A stretch of 64,000 nucleotides of DNA from Gimesia sp. (GTDB lineage Bacteria; Planctomycetota; Planctomycetia; Planctomycetales; Planctomycetaceae). The stretch spans positions 1 to 64,000 of the forward strand of contig NZ_JAVJSQ010000040.1 in the NCBI RefSeq assembly GCF_040219335.1, given 5' to 3'. A program made the translations under genes and the position numbers. Below are positions 10,631 to 19,594 of the stretch, in pieces; position 1 is the stretch's first letter, and every line of letters starts with the position of its first letter. Under the pieces are notes generated by a model. It ran no database searches, was not told where the DNA came from, and saw only the letters and a list, made by a program, of their open reading frames with translations.

Positions 10631-12679
10631 TCAGCCACCACCACTTTTATCTCCATTTACTAAGGGAAGCTCAATGAAAAAGCTCGTTCCCTGTTTATTG
10701 CGACGGGGGTAAAGTTTTCCCCCGTGCGCTTCGACAATGGTCTGGCTGATGGACAAACCAACGCCCAGGCCTTTTTGTTTAGTTGTGTAGAATGTTTCGA
10801 AGATAGAATTTTCTTCACCTTTTTTCAAACCTATTCCGCTGTCGGTCACGCAAATAACAAGATTATCGTTGATGTGAAGATCCGATTCTATCAGCAGTTT
10901 CCGTTGTTCGGGCGGCAGTTCGGACATGGCTTCAATGGCGTTGAGCAGCAGATTCACGAGTACCTGTTCCAGCTGGATCGCATCGCCGATGGTTCGCAGT
11001 GGTTTGGGGCTCAGTTCCAGTTGCAGGCTGATAAAGTTCCGCTGAATCTCATGCTGGAGCAGGGCGATCGAATTTTCGATGACCAGGTTGATGTCGAGTA
11101 TCTTTTGTTCGACTTCGCTTTTTTGCACGTGACGCCGCAGGCGTTTGATGGTTTCGCTGGCGCGCTGAGCCTGACGCGACATTTCCTCGAGTGGTTCGAT
11201 CAGATCATCGAGTGATGTAATGCCCGAACGAATCCGGCGGATGCAGCCATTGGTGTAATTGTTGATGGCAGCCAGCGGCTGATTGAGTTCATGTGACAGT
11301 TCGGCGGCAAGTTCGCCCATCGTCGACAGACGAGAGAGGTGTGCCAGTTCTGCGCGGCGTCGGACCAGTTCCTGTTCGGCCAGTTTCTGGTGCGTAATGT
11401 CGGTGGCGATGACCATGGCTGCGATCGTAATCCCGCCACTGACCATTGCTCCGATACGACAGGAGTAGATGTATTTCTGGCCTGAGGATGAGACGCCTTC
11501 GGTTTCCATCTCCTGTGGTTTTCCGGTCTGGAACACCTGTTTGAGAATCGTTCTGGCTTTCTGGATGTCCCCGGCAGGCAGGAATTGATAGATGGAGGAT
11601 CCGATGATTTCTTCCATGGCCCGGTCTGCGAGCGGATGGTTGAGATACAGGATTGTGCCATCGATGTCGAGGGTGAGAATGGTGTCCGGGGCGTTGGTTA
11701 CGAGCGAACGCCAGCGGGCCTCGGTCTGTTGCAGTGCCCGATAGAGACGATTGCGTTTGGTGTATTCTTCATTGAGACTGGCGTGAGCCTGCTGGAGTTC
11801 TGCGGTGCGTGCAGCGACGCGGGCTTCCAGGTTTTCATTGAGTTTTTCGAGTTCATCCAGGGCCGCCCGTTCGCGGGTCACATCTTTCACGCAGGAGAGT
11901 AGAAAGGTTTCGCCGCGGAAATAAATCTGGACCGCTGAGAGCATGGTGCAGAGCCGGGTTCCGTTGGGAATGATAAAATCGAAGTACAGCTCGCGGGCGG
12001 TACCTTCGCTTTTAACCTGCTCGATCATCTGGCGACGCGTTTCTTTACTGGGCCAGAAGCCGATATCGAACGCGCTCTTTCCCAGGATCTCTTCCCGCGT
12101 GCATTGCAGGGCCGTCAGGAAGTTCTCGTTGACTTCGATAAAGATACCGGTGTCGATTTCCGTAATGCACATCGCGATCGGATTGACCTGGAAGATGGTA
12201 CTGAAACGTTCCTCGGAACGCCGCAGTTCTTCCTGTGATGCCACTTTCTCGGAGATATCGACGGCGACCGAGAGAAATCCGGCGATTTCCTGCTGGTCGT
12301 TATAGAGAGGCGTGTATTCCACGTCGAGGGTCTGCTCACCCACTGTTCTGACATGGCGCTGTTTTTCGCCGTGCAAGGTCCGCTGGAACAGATCGATCAG
12401 ATCCGGGTCGTCAGCGAATTCAGCGAAGATCGATTTGCCGACCCATTCTCCGGGTTCGAAACCGAGCCTGGTGAGCCCGCCCCCTTCGGAGAGGGTGACG
12501 ATTCCCTGGCTATCGACGGCTGAAATGATAAAAGGGGTGATCGAGAGGATTTTACGGAGCAGCTGATGGCTGTCGTCCGAAAGTTTTTCCAGGAAATCGG
12601 GAGTCTGAATTTCGGGGAATGTCTCTGACAGCAGACGAGAGGTCAGACTGGTTTGATCCTGAGGTCTGGTTTGATCCAC
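10631..12679 (-). CDS. FixL-like sensor histidine kinase with three PAS domains
   Basis: A 682-residue soluble-looking kinase with no clear membrane segment. PAS domains lie at about 45-145, 155-275 and 320-435; a coiled coil (about 272-320) joins the last two. The dimerisation/phosphotransfer helix carries the phosphoacceptor His463 in ELSHELNQPLAAINNY, typical of the FixL/DctB class. The ATPase domain follows, with the N box around LVNLLLNAIEAM, the G1 box DSGIGL and the G2 region GLGVGLSISQTIVEAHGG. I see no haem-binding signature, so the signal is not known. It overlaps or abuts the regulator gene, as usual for a co-translated pair. Confidence 0.92.
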   Translation of the reverse strand: MDQTRPQDQTSLTSRLLSETFPEIQTPDFLEKLSDDSHQLLRKILSITPFIISAVDSQGIVTLSEGGGLTRLGFEPGEWVGKSIFAEFADDPDLIDLFQRTLHGEKQRHVRTVGEQTLDVEYTPLYNDQQEIAGFLSVAVDISEKVASQEELRRSEERFSTIFQVNPIAMCITEIDTGIFIEVNENFLTALQCTREEILGKSAFDIGFWPSKETRRQMIEQVKSEGTARELYFDFIIPNGTRLCTMLSAVQIYFRGETFLLSCVKDVTRERAALDELEKLNENLEARVAARTAELQQAHASLNEEYTKRNRLYRALQQTEARWRSLVTNAPDTILTLDIDGTILYLNHPLADRAMEEIIGSSIYQFLPAGDIQKARTILKQVFQTGKPQEMETEGVSSSGQKYIYSCRIGAMVSGGITIAAMVIATDITHQKLAEQELVRRRAELAHLSRLSTMGELAAELSHELNQPLAAINNYTNGCIRRIRSGITSLDDLIEPLEEMSRQAQRASETIKRLRRHVQKSEVEQKILDINLVIENSIALLQHEIQRNFISLQLELSPKPLRTIGDAIQLEQVLVNLLLNAIEAMSELPPEQRKLLIESDLHINDNLVICVTDSGIGLKKGEENSIFETFYTTKQKGLGVGLSISQTIVEAHGGKLYPRRNKQGTSFFIELPLVNGDKSGGG

Positions 12680-12902
12680 GATTCACCTCTCACTTCCCCT
12701 TTTCTGATCTCAGCGACGGCGGAGCGCGAACGGGGCGTCTGGATATCGTTTCGGAAGTGATTTCAACAGTACCGGCGAAACAGGAATTCAGCAGCACAGC
12801 AGCGGAACTCAGACAGATTCACCAATGGTAATGTTACCCTGACAGGGGATCGACTGTCAAACTGCGGTCGCTGTCCCCCTGACGGGACCTGTGTTTCCGC
12901 GG

Positions 12903-13697
12903 TTAAGCGGGGGGAAGATCGAAATTCTGTCCCGGTGTATTATCGGAACTGTTAAGCCGTTCATGGTCGGTAATATCATATTTAAGCGGCGTGACAGTCA
13001 CGTAGCCTTCCGAGAGCTCTTTAATATCGGTACCTGCTTCGAGCTGATGATTGATAATCGGATCCAGGCCACTCCAGAAGTAGGGACGTCCACGAGGATC
13101 GATGCGTTTTTCCATCACATCAAAGTGGCGTTTGACGCCCAGGGAGGCCCATTTGACGCCGCAGGGCCATTCGGGTCTGGTTTCGGGAAAGTTGATATTC
13201 CATAAACGGTCAGCGGATGTCTCCTGCTGCGCCATTAACTGACGGATGATGGGGATGCTCTGTTCGGCCCAGCGATCGTAATCCGGTTTGACATCATTCG
13301 AGAAGCTGCTTGCTGCGGAGACGGCAATTGAAGGGATCCCGGCGAAGGCACCTTCGATGGCGCCCGCGACCGTACCGGAGTAAAGCACATTGATGCCGAC
13401 ATTCGAACCAGAGTTGATACCGCTGACGATCAGATCTGGTTTCTGTGAGCAGAACTCGAGAATACCGAGTTTGACGCAGTCCGCGGGGCTGCCGGCGACC
13501 GCCCAGCCCCAATGCTTTTCTCCCTCGAATTCCTGATGTATCATCAGGGGGTGCAGATAAGTGATGCTCAAGCCGACGCCACTCTGTTCAGCGAGGGGGG
13601 CGACGACTTCCACGTCTCCCAGTTGTGTGAGTGCGGCTCTCAGGCTCCGCAGACCCGGGGCATGGATACCATCGTCGTTGGTTAACAGGATTTGCAC
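12903..13697 (-). CDS. surE: 5'/3'-nucleotidase SurE
   Basis: A metal-dependent nucleoside monophosphate phosphatase of the SurE family; 264 residues is typical. The N-terminal metal site is [14 protein letters not shown], followed by [12 protein letters not shown]. Further landmarks are [25 protein letters not shown] (about 92) and [12 protein letters not shown]. The start is GTG at 13697, with gaggtag upstream. It lies 223 bases upstream of the sensor kinase gene on the same strand. The next gene upstream is divergent, so the promoter must be in 13698-13813. Confidence 0.95.
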   Translation of the reverse strand: MQILLTNDDGIHAPGLRSLRAALTQLGDVEVVAPLAEQSGVGLSITYLHPLMIHQEFEGEKHWGWAVAGSPADCVKLGILEFCSQKPDLIVSGINSGSNVGINVLYSGTVAGAIEGAFAGIPSIAVSAASSFSNDVKPDYDRWAEQSIPIIRQLMAQQETSADRLWNINFPETRPEWPCGVKWASLGVKRHFDVMEKRIDPRGRPYFWSGLDPIINHQLEAGTDIKELSEGYVTVTPLKYDITDHERLNSSDNTPGQNFDLPPA

Positions 13698-13813
13698 GAA
13701 ACTACCTCGACTCTCTATGAAAACAGGTTTGACGGCTTTCCCGAGAGGAAGCCGTTCCCTTGAATGATTGCGTCAGAAACGTCGCATCTTATTTTAGCCG
13801 AAGGGACGATTTT

Positions 13814-14440
13814 ATGACACCACGCAGACTGTTTGCGGTGATTCCAGCCGCGGGACACAGCCGGCGGATGGGAACGCATAAGCTGCTGCTCTCTCTGGGG
13901 GGAGAGACGGTCATTCAGAGGCTGATTCACGGATTGGCGACTCCCTGGATCACCCGCACGGTCATCGTGGCCCGTGGTGGAGATGAGGCGCTGGCGTCGC
14001 ACCTGGTTGGAGAGAACGTGGAACTGGTGCAACCGGAGGTCGATCCGCCGGATATGAAAGCCAGTGTGCAGGTGGGACTGCAGTGGATTGAAACGCACTA
14101 TGCACCCACCGCAGAAGACAGCTGGCTGCTCATTCCCGCAGACCATCCGGTGCTTAAACGGACGCTGATTGAGCGGCTATGCGAAGTCTGGTCGCAGAGT
14201 GATGCGCGGATTCTGATTCCTTCCTTTGAAGGGAAGAAAGGGCACCCCGCATTTTTTCGCTGGTCGGTGGCGCGCGAGGTCTTTCAACTGGGAGCCGCGC
14301 AGGGAATCAATGCGCTCTGGAAAGAGGGGAGTGCCGCGCCGGTGCTCTGGGAATGCGAGGATCCGGAGATATTAATCGACCTGGATACCCCCGCTGATCT
14401 GGAAGCGGTTCGCGCGCGTTATGCGACCGATTTTGAATGA
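13814..14440 (+). CDS. MobA-like nucleotidyltransferase family protein
   Basis: A 208-residue NTP-transferase of the MobA/MocA/IspD-like fold. The signature nucleotide-binding loop is VIPAAGHSRRMGTHKLLL at the N-terminus. A later IPADHPVL supplies the acidic metal-binding position, and GKKGHPAFF is a conserved substrate loop. The ATG at 13814 has aaggga seven bases upstream; a longer frame from 13760 adds 18 poorly related residues. Closest by motif are molybdenum-cofactor cytidylyltransferases (MocA), but sugar-nucleotide transferases look similar and no molybdopterin gene is nearby. The exact substrate is therefore unassigned. Confidence 0.85.
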   Translation: MTPRRLFAVIPAAGHSRRMGTHKLLLSLGGETVIQRLIHGLATPWITRTVIVARGGDEALASHLVGENVELVQPEVDPPDMKASVQVGLQWIETHYAPTAEDSWLLIPADHPVLKRTLIERLCEVWSQSDARILIPSFEGKKGHPAFFRWSVAREVFQLGAAQGINALWKEGSAAPVLWECEDPEILIDLDTPADLEAVRARYATDFE

Positions 14441-14846
14441 TCAACGCGTTTTGATATCTGCATGTGATGGGGTGTAAGGCGTCTCAAGCTGATTTGGCGT
14501 GTGGTTTTCATGACACATGTTGAGTGATGGCAGTCGTTTAAGCAGCGCTGATGTTGCTTTTGTGAAACTTTGCAGGTGATAACGATTATAAACAGCGCTG
14601 CCAATCGACCTCTTGACTAAAGGGCGATATCACCCTTTTTTCCTCAAGTTGCCAAAGCTATTTGTTCTATGCTTGAGTGCTAAATAGAACAACCCGCTGT
14701 GATTTTGGTTTTTCCATACGGGACGTCAGCTTTTGATTTGCATCTTTTTTCAGGTGATGTCAATAATGCAGGCAGTCATGTATGAAATGAAAAATCGGAA
14801 AACGCACGCTTTCATCATGTGACGAACTTTTTTGGAGGGGGAAATA
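14441..14846. other. Intergenic region upstream of the YTV protein gene
   Basis: About 400 bases without a credible gene. It holds a hairpin-like agggcgat/atcaccct followed by six T (about 14621-14641), a possible terminator for the nucleotidyltransferase gene. Further down is the perfect inverted repeat listed separately. A strong ggaggggg precedes the ATG at 14847. Confidence 0.4.
14662..14692. promoter_or_regulatory. Inverted repeat, possible operator
   Basis: A perfect 9-base inverted repeat, ttgttctat and atagaacaa, separated by 13 bases, lies about 155 bases before the YTV protein start. It has no T run in either direction, which argues for a protein-binding site rather than a terminator. 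The regulator is unknown. Confidence 0.35.
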
Positions 14847-16187
14847 ATGAGAAAAACACTGGCCCTGGCATTCGCCGCTGTGGCGATGCTGGCTGTCAAC
14901 GATTCCGCACAAGCCTGCAGGTACTTTGGCGCAGCTAGCTACAACTGCTGTCCGACCACTGCCTGCCAGCCGACTGCCTGTTACACTGCTTGCCGAGTCG
15001 AGCGGAAAACATGCTATCGGACCGAGTACGATCAGGTTATGGAACCTCAGCAGTACACGGCTTATCGTACGGAATACGAGACAGTTTACGAAGACAAACA
15101 GCAAACCTGTTATCGTATGGTCAACGAAACGGTCTATCGCGATGTCGAATATACGGTTCAAAAACCCGTATACGAGACTGCAGAACGCGAAGAACGTTAC
15201 ACCGTGCGACGTCCCATCGTTGAAACTGCGTACCGTGACTGCAGCTATCAGGTGCAGAAACCGGTCTGGGAAACCAATGAGCGAGAGTGCCGTCGGACTG
15301 TAATGCGTCCGGTTGTCGAAACCATCGAACAGGAATGCCGCCAGACGGTCATGCGTCCTGTGACGGAAACGATCAACCAGGAGCGTTGCTACACCGTCAT
15401 GAAGCCTGTGACCACCTACCGGACGGTTCACCGTCTGCAGGGGGGCTGGGAAACGCGTCAGGTTCAGAAACCAGGACGTTGCCGTCCCTGCTGGACCACC
15501 GACGCCTGTGGTATTCCCCGGATGACGATGGTTCAGGTTCCCGGCAAAACTCATTGCCGCAAGGTCTGGAGACTGCGCCGCGTTGCCTGTCAGGTACCCT
15601 GCACAAAGTATGTGCCTCAGGTTGTCCGTCAGAACTGCCCGGTTCAGGTAACTCGTTACGTTCCGGAAGTGATCGTCAACAAGGTACCTGTAAAGGTCTG
15701 CAAAATGGTTCCTGAAGTCGTTGTGACCAAGGTACCTTACCGGACCTGCCGCTGGGTAACCGAAACCGTTGCTCAGAAGGTTCCGTACAAAACCTGCCGC
15801 TGGGTCTGTGAAGAAAAAGTACGTAAAGTACCCGTACAGACCTGCCGGATGGTATCGGAAAAATGCACCCGCAAAGTGGCTGAATGTGTCACTCGCAAAG
15901 TGCCTTACACCGTGACACATCGTGTTGCCCGTTGCGTACCCAAACAGGTACCAGTCACCTGCACACGTTATGTTGCCAAGTGTGTGGCCCGCAAGGTGCC
16001 TTACGAAGTCTGCACGATGGTGCCTACCACCGTCTGCCCGACCACTTCGGCCTGCTCGACCGGAAACTGCGACCTGTCTCCTGCTCCCCAGAACCGGGGA
16101 TCAAACAAGCCGGTTGCTCCGACTCCCGAGCCGGAACCCGAAGCGAATCCGAAATCCGCTCCTGCTAAACCCCAGGTTTCAGCTTAA
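14847..16187 (+). CDS. YTV-repeat exported protein, probable cell-wall component
   Basis: A 446-residue protein with a clear Sec signal peptide (residues 1-23, ending DSAQA). The mature part is almost entirely short repeats built on Y-T/K-V-P and R-T-V-M-R-P-V-V-E-T units, spaced by about 12-24 residues and very rich in Cys, Arg, Tyr and Val. The last 40 residues are Pro/Ala/Glu-rich. These repeats match the planctomycete YTV family, whose members have been linked to the protein cell wall (established knowledge). Many evenly spaced Cys suggest disulfide cross-linking, which is inference. I place the start at ATG 14847, with ggaggggg just upstream; the TTG at 14832 would overlap that site. A strong terminator follows. 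Confidence 0.88.
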   Translation: MRKTLALAFAAVAMLAVNDSAQACRYFGAASYNCCPTTACQPTACYTACRVERKTCYRTEYDQVMEPQQYTAYRTEYETVYEDKQQTCYRMVNETVYRDVEYTVQKPVYETAEREERYTVRRPIVETAYRDCSYQVQKPVWETNERECRRTVMRPVVETIEQECRQTVMRPVTETINQERCYTVMKPVTTYRTVHRLQGGWETRQVQKPGRCRPCWTTDACGIPRMTMVQVPGKTHCRKVWRLRRVACQVPCTKYVPQVVRQNCPVQVTRYVPEVIVNKVPVKVCKMVPEVVVTKVPYRTCRWVTETVAQKVPYKTCRWVCEEKVRKVPVQTCRMVSEKCTRKVAECVTRKVPYTVTHRVARCVPKQVPVTCTRYVAKCVARKVPYEVCTMVPTTVCPTTSACSTGNCDLSPAPQNRGSNKPVAPTPEPEPEANPKSAPAKPQVSA

Positions 16188-16221
16188 GCGGTCTGACGAT
16201 TCCCAAGTGTTGTGAACGCAC

Positions 16222-16254
16222 AAAGGCAGGTTTCATCCGAAACCTGCCTTTTTT
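16222..16254 (+). terminator. Rho-independent terminator of the YTV gene
   Basis: The arms aaaggcaggttt and aaacctgccttt, with a short loop, run into six T, about 35 bases after the stop. Confidence 0.9.
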
Positions 16255-16265
16255 CATTGCTATAG

Positions 16266-16508
16266 ACTGCTGGTGACCCTGACATTGATTACGATCAGAT
16301 TACGTTCATCTTTCCCGAGTCTTTGGTGAAAGCACTGGCCGACGTAGAAGCACACGAGATGACGGCGGTGATTGAGAAATGGAAGGAAAGCAGTGAAGTT
16401 CCCTACGATAACGACCAGGATCTTCAGGACCTGCTTGCTGCTCTGTGCCGGCTCTCAAAGCTTGCCCTGGAGCGTGAAGAAGATCTCTACCTCTGGAATT
16501 GTCTTTGA
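16266..16508 (+). pseudogene. Remnant of a protein-coding gene (C-terminal part)
   Basis: The frame after the stop at 16263 encodes about 80 protein-like residues, including DYDQITFIFPESL and EKWKESSEVPYDNDQDL, then a regular helix ending EREEDLYLWNCL. No ATG, GTG or TTG precedes the conserved-looking first part; the first possible start is TTG at 16323 or GTG at 16326, inside it. A proper terminator follows at 16594-16637. I read it as a gene that has lost its 5' end, though a short real gene of 61 residues from 16323 is possible. No family recognised. Confidence 0.4.
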
Positions 16509-16593
16509 AGCAGAGAACCGGTTGTTGACACAATCTTGAGGTCCGGATCAGGCACAAATCTATGTGAGATTCTATCTGAGACCAGGTAATAGA

Positions 16594-16637
16594 ACCGAGG
16601 CAGATTTCTTTCGAAACCTGCCTCGGTGTTTTTGTTT
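16594..16637 (+). terminator. Rho-independent terminator downstream of the gene remnant
   Basis: accgaggcag and ctgcctcggt form the stem, extended by ttt/aaa, followed by gtttttgtttt. The inner part resembles the YTV terminator (both carry aaacctgcct). The T run supports only the plus strand. Confidence 0.75.
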
Positions 16638-16675
16638 TCTTTTCAGAGTCAGAATAGTCTGACCCCGGTCATGTC

Positions 16676-17011
16676 TTACCAGCCACCTTCAGACTGCAGG
16701 CCTTCCGCTCCGCAGACAATATCGCAGGTGGTGTTCAGATCGCAGTCATCGAAGGAATCATCGAATTCACTGCCGACGGTGTAGCTTTTGGTTTTACCAC
16801 GTGAACCGGACCAGAAACCGGTGACGGCGTAGGTCTGATTTAACGCACCGATGGCATTGGAGACATCGTTCAATTCGGTGTTCACGGCGACGGCAACTTC
16901 GCTCAGTCCAACAATCATCGCCAGGACGGCAATGGTTAAGACCAAGACTAATTCGGCTGAAATGATGAAACCGGCTTCATCATTGTACAAACGGTGCATT
17001 ACGCGCAACAT
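16676..17011 (-). CDS. Pilin-like small protein, array copy 1
   Basis: A 111-residue member of a seven-copy local family. A short charged leader with the YNDEAGF motif is followed by a near-invariant hydrophobic helix from ISAELVLVLTIAVLAM through VGLSEVAVAV, then NTELNDVSNAIGALNQTY. The layout resembles Flp/type IVb pilins or pseudopilins: short basic/acidic leader, Gly, hydrophobic stretch with an early Glu. This copy is the most divergent: its tail reads DDCDLNTTCDIVCGAEG and ends SEGGW instead of ASE-TTP, adding a third Cys. The ATG has aagggga upstream. Export and assembly as a filament are inference. Confidence 0.75.
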   Translation of the reverse strand: MLRVMHRLYNDEAGFIISAELVLVLTIAVLAMIVGLSEVAVAVNTELNDVSNAIGALNQTYAVTGFWSGSRGKTKSYTVGSEFDDSFDDCDLNTTCDIVCGAEGLQSEGGW

Positions 17012-17426
17012 GAGAGAGTCCCCTTAACTTTGGTAGTGTGCGCTGTCCCGACTTGCGATCATGAACAGCTATGTGAGAGAGATTGATTGTGAGAGAGTAA
17101 TTTCTGTCAGCAGAGGGCTTGAGTGATTTAACTCAAACTGCTCTACCTGCCTCACATTAATGCAGGAGACGTGCCAGTTTGCCGGAAAGTGTCGGTGAAA
17201 GGCGGGGAAAACGAAAGAGTATCTGTTTATACAGAAATGATTTAGGACGAAGTGACTCATCGTCAGGCGCGGTCAGGCCACGCAGGACGGATTTCGGAAT
17301 CTGTTAACAGGGTTGAACAGAAAGTTTAAACAAAGTGTAAGCAGGACGAAGCGTAAAAAAAGAACCGCTGGACGTCCCATCGGTTCTGAGTGTCTGAATT
17401 TCATGTTCGCTTCGCAGCAGAACAGA
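17012..17426. other. Spacer between array copies 1 and 2
   Basis: About 415 bases holding the promoter and leader of copy 1 (RBS aagggga by 17015-17027) and the minus-strand terminator of copy 2 at 17354-17388. No credible ORF. Confidence 0.4.
17354..17388 (-). terminator. Terminator of pilin-like copy 2
   Basis: Read on the minus strand, agaaccg and cggttct enclose a 13-base loop and are followed by seven T. Confidence 0.8.
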
Positions 17427-17765
17427 TCAGGGTGTGACGCTTTCGGAAGCCGTCACTGCATTGGTGCCGGTCACCAGATCACAGGTCGTATTCAAGTCGC
17501 AGTCATCTGCATTGTCATTGAACAGAGAGCCTGCAACATAGTTTTTGTGTTTACCGTCACAAGTGGCAGTGGCCGCATAACCGGTATAAGCATAACTTTG
17601 ATTCAGAGCGCCAATCGCATTGGAAACATCGTTGAGTTCCGTGTTCACAGCGACCGCGACTTCACTCAATCCCACAATCATTGCCAGGACAGCGATGGTC
17701 AGCACGAGTACCAGTTCCGCTGAGATGACAAATCCACGCTCATCTTTCCATAAGGCCCGCAACAT
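17427..17765 (-). CDS. Pilin-like small protein, array copy 2
   Basis: 112 residues with the leader MLRALWKDERGF, the shared hydrophobic helix, then NDVSNAIGALNQSYAYTGY. The variable loop has an additional Cys (ATCDGKHKN) before the shared ADDCDLNTTCDLVTG motif and the ASESVTP end. The leader is more basic than in other copies. It starts only 76 bases after the stop of copy 3 with a terminator in between, so expression by read-through from copy 3 is likely. Same class III signal-like N-terminus as the family. Confidence 0.78.
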   Translation of the reverse strand: MLRALWKDERGFVISAELVLVLTIAVLAMIVGLSEVAVAVNTELNDVSNAIGALNQSYAYTGYAATATCDGKHKNYVAGSLFNDNADDCDLNTTCDLVTGTNAVTASESVTP

Positions 17766-17782
17766 GTTTTATCCCCTTGTCG

Positions 17783-17818
17783 AAAAAAAACTCTGCCCGG
17801 ACGAATCCGGGCAGAGCG
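17783..17818 (-). terminator. Terminator between pilin-like copies 3 and 2
   Basis: On the minus strand gctctgcccgga and tccgggcagag form a nearly perfect stem with a tetraloop, followed by eight T. It lies inside the 76-base gap between the two genes. Confidence 0.9.
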
Positions 17819-17841
17819 TGTAATTTTGATGAGAGATCAAA

Positions 17842-18171
17842 TTACGGAGTTACGCCTTCTGAGGCAGTAACACCAGTTGTACCGGTAACCAGGTCACAAG
17901 TTGTGTTCAGGTCACAGTCATCAACAGCGTCGTTGAACATAGAACCAGCGTAGTGGCTTTTGTTCTTTCCGCCAGTTCCAGCGAAGCCGGTGTAGGCGTA
18001 GCTCTGGTTCAGAGATCCGATTGCGTTTGAAATGTCGTTCAGTTCAGTGTTGACAGCAACAGCGACTTCGCTCAGGCCGACGATCATAGCCAGAACAGCG
18101 ATGGTCAGTACGAGTACCAGTTCAGCTGAGATTACGAAACCTGCTTCATCGTTCCAAAGTTGATTTAACAT
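17842..18171 (-). CDS. Pilin-like small protein, array copy 3
   Basis: 109 residues: leader MLNQLWNDEAGF, the invariant helix, NDISNAIGSLNQSYAYTGF, a short Gly/Lys loop (GTGGKNKSHYAGS), then VDDCDLNTTCDLVTG and the ASEGVTP end. It is close to the family consensus, with no internal Cys other than the paired CDLNTTC. About 790 bases of non-coding sequence precede it, so it probably has its own promoter and leads a two-gene unit with copy 2. Confidence 0.8.
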   Translation of the reverse strand: MLNQLWNDEAGFVISAELVLVLTIAVLAMIVGLSEVAVAVNTELNDISNAIGSLNQSYAYTGFAGTGGKNKSHYAGSMFNDAVDDCDLNTTCDLVTGTTGVTASEGVTP

Positions 18172-18959
18172 TCTAGTGAGTTCCTTGGTTTTAAACTTTT
18201 TAATGAGAGACTGATTTGCAGAAGGGTCTCCCAGGGGAAGACCTTCCGCGACTAGTTACTGGTTAAAGCGGACGCGATAACCAGGTCGTGACCCAATTCG
18301 GAGACAACGCTCCACTCAGGCACAGTTGTGGAATGCACTGGCCGGTGCATTTCACGGCACAAACTGCAGATTTGTAGGCTTAAAAATTTTGTTAAACGCA
18401 CGTTATGACCCGCGGAGCAAAGGAAGCCCAGTCATGATGTCATGGACACCATACGCATTGAATGCTCTCTCACCTTCATGCAATGCAGTTGCTTCTCTTC
18501 TTCTCTCGGGGACAAGTCGCAAGAATTTGAAGAAGCCTCAACACGGGTCACAACGCTGCGAATCGATTGTTTCTTTTCAGTTATGAATTTTGTTTTCGTT
18601 TCGGTTACGGCAAGTTCTTAACGCAGCAGGTGTGCCAGAAACGGATGGACGGGGATGTTGCCGGGGGGCAGCAGGGGCGGTGGTGCGAAGGAAACGCGGA
18701 TGCGTAATCGCTATAACTGTAGGTCAAATGGCTGTTTACAGAAATCAGCCACAAAATGAGATCTGGATCGGGAAAAGTTCGGTTGGTTGATTTCCGGCAA
18801 CAGAATTTATCAATGGATCTGAACAGACTGTAAAACCAGGAGGCAACACGATGAGTTTTTTTTTAAACATCGGGCCCCTGCAGTCGTTGTAAATGCTGCA
18901 GAGACACGAGTTTAGGGGTAATGCTGGCTGTGCCAGTTATTCAGCTTGTCTCGCTGCGA
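18172..18959. other. Long spacer upstream of pilin-like copy 3
   Basis: About 790 bases with no gene I can support; plus-strand ORFs here (18326-18586, 18590-18790) look random. It must carry the promoter of copy 3. The end near 18885-18915 has a ctgcag/ctgcag hairpin-like element but no T run. I see no clear relic of a further array copy. Confidence 0.35.
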
Positions 18960-19283
18960 CTATCGGTCGCCGGCAGATTCTGAAGTGGTGAGACTGGTCG
19001 CGACCAGATCACAGGTCGTATTCAGATCGCAATCATCAGTCGCATCGGTGAAGCGGGATCCGGTGTACCCGCTTTTGATTTTACCACCACTCCCCAGAAA
19101 CCCGGTGTAGGCGTAGCTCTGGTTCAGCGACCCGATGGCATTCGAAACATCGTTGAGTTCCGTGTTCACGGCGACCGCGACTTCACTCAGTCCGACGATC
19201 ATGGCCAGCACGGCGATAGTCATCACCAGTACCAGTTCCGCAGAAATTACAAATCCGTGTTCCTCATTCCATAACGCTTTCAT
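18960..19283 (-). CDS. Pilin-like small protein, array copy 4
   Basis: 107 residues, the shortest copy: leader MKALWNEEHGF (Glu-His replaces Glu-Ala before Gly), helix with TIAVLAM preceded by VLVM, then NDVSNAIGSLNQSYAYTGF, loop GSGGKIKSGYTGS, TDDCDLNTTCDLV and a different end (TSESAGDR). An agggc-type ribosome-binding site lies upstream of the ATG. I see no strong terminator directly after it. The decayed extra copy at 19595-19700 resembles this one most in the part I compared. Confidence 0.78.
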   Translation of the reverse strand: MKALWNEEHGFVISAELVLVMTIAVLAMIVGLSEVAVAVNTELNDVSNAIGSLNQSYAYTGFLGSGGKIKSGYTGSRFTDATDDCDLNTTCDLVATSLTTSESAGDR

Positions 19284-19462
19284 CTTTCAGCCCTTTCAAA
19301 AAAACAGTTCAGCATGGACTCCGCGCGGAGCCCTGAAAAAAACGCTCTCTCTTTCTCTTTCTCTCACTCTCAAGGTTTCAGTGCGCAGTCGCATGACTCC
19401 TTTGGAGTGGACTGCGTAATTCGCATTTTCAGACCCACGCTGAAATTTCAGCCTGGCCAAAT

Positions 19463-19520
19463 AAAAAAGGCTCTAATCAGGATGGTTCCGCGCGGTGTCG
19501 GAACTATCCCAAATAGAGCC
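19463..19520 (-). terminator. Long-stem terminator downstream of the pilin-like relic
   Basis: On the minus strand ggctct and agagcc close an outer stem, and ggatagttccg with cggaaccatcc an inner one. Six T follow. No intact minus-strand gene ends just before it; the relic at 19595-19700 does. Confidence 0.8.
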
Positions 19521-19594
19521 AGAGTCGGTTTTGTCTGTTGTAAAATCTGAAACTGCGATCTTTGCAGAATCAGCAATGGAAACGGCAGCGCTGC

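Noticed and set aside
14760..15920. Minus-strand ORF of 386 codons opposite the YTV gene
   Set aside because: It is the mirror of a repetitive, Cys- and Arg-rich gene with a signal peptide, ribosome-binding site and terminator on the plus strand; its own translation is low-complexity.
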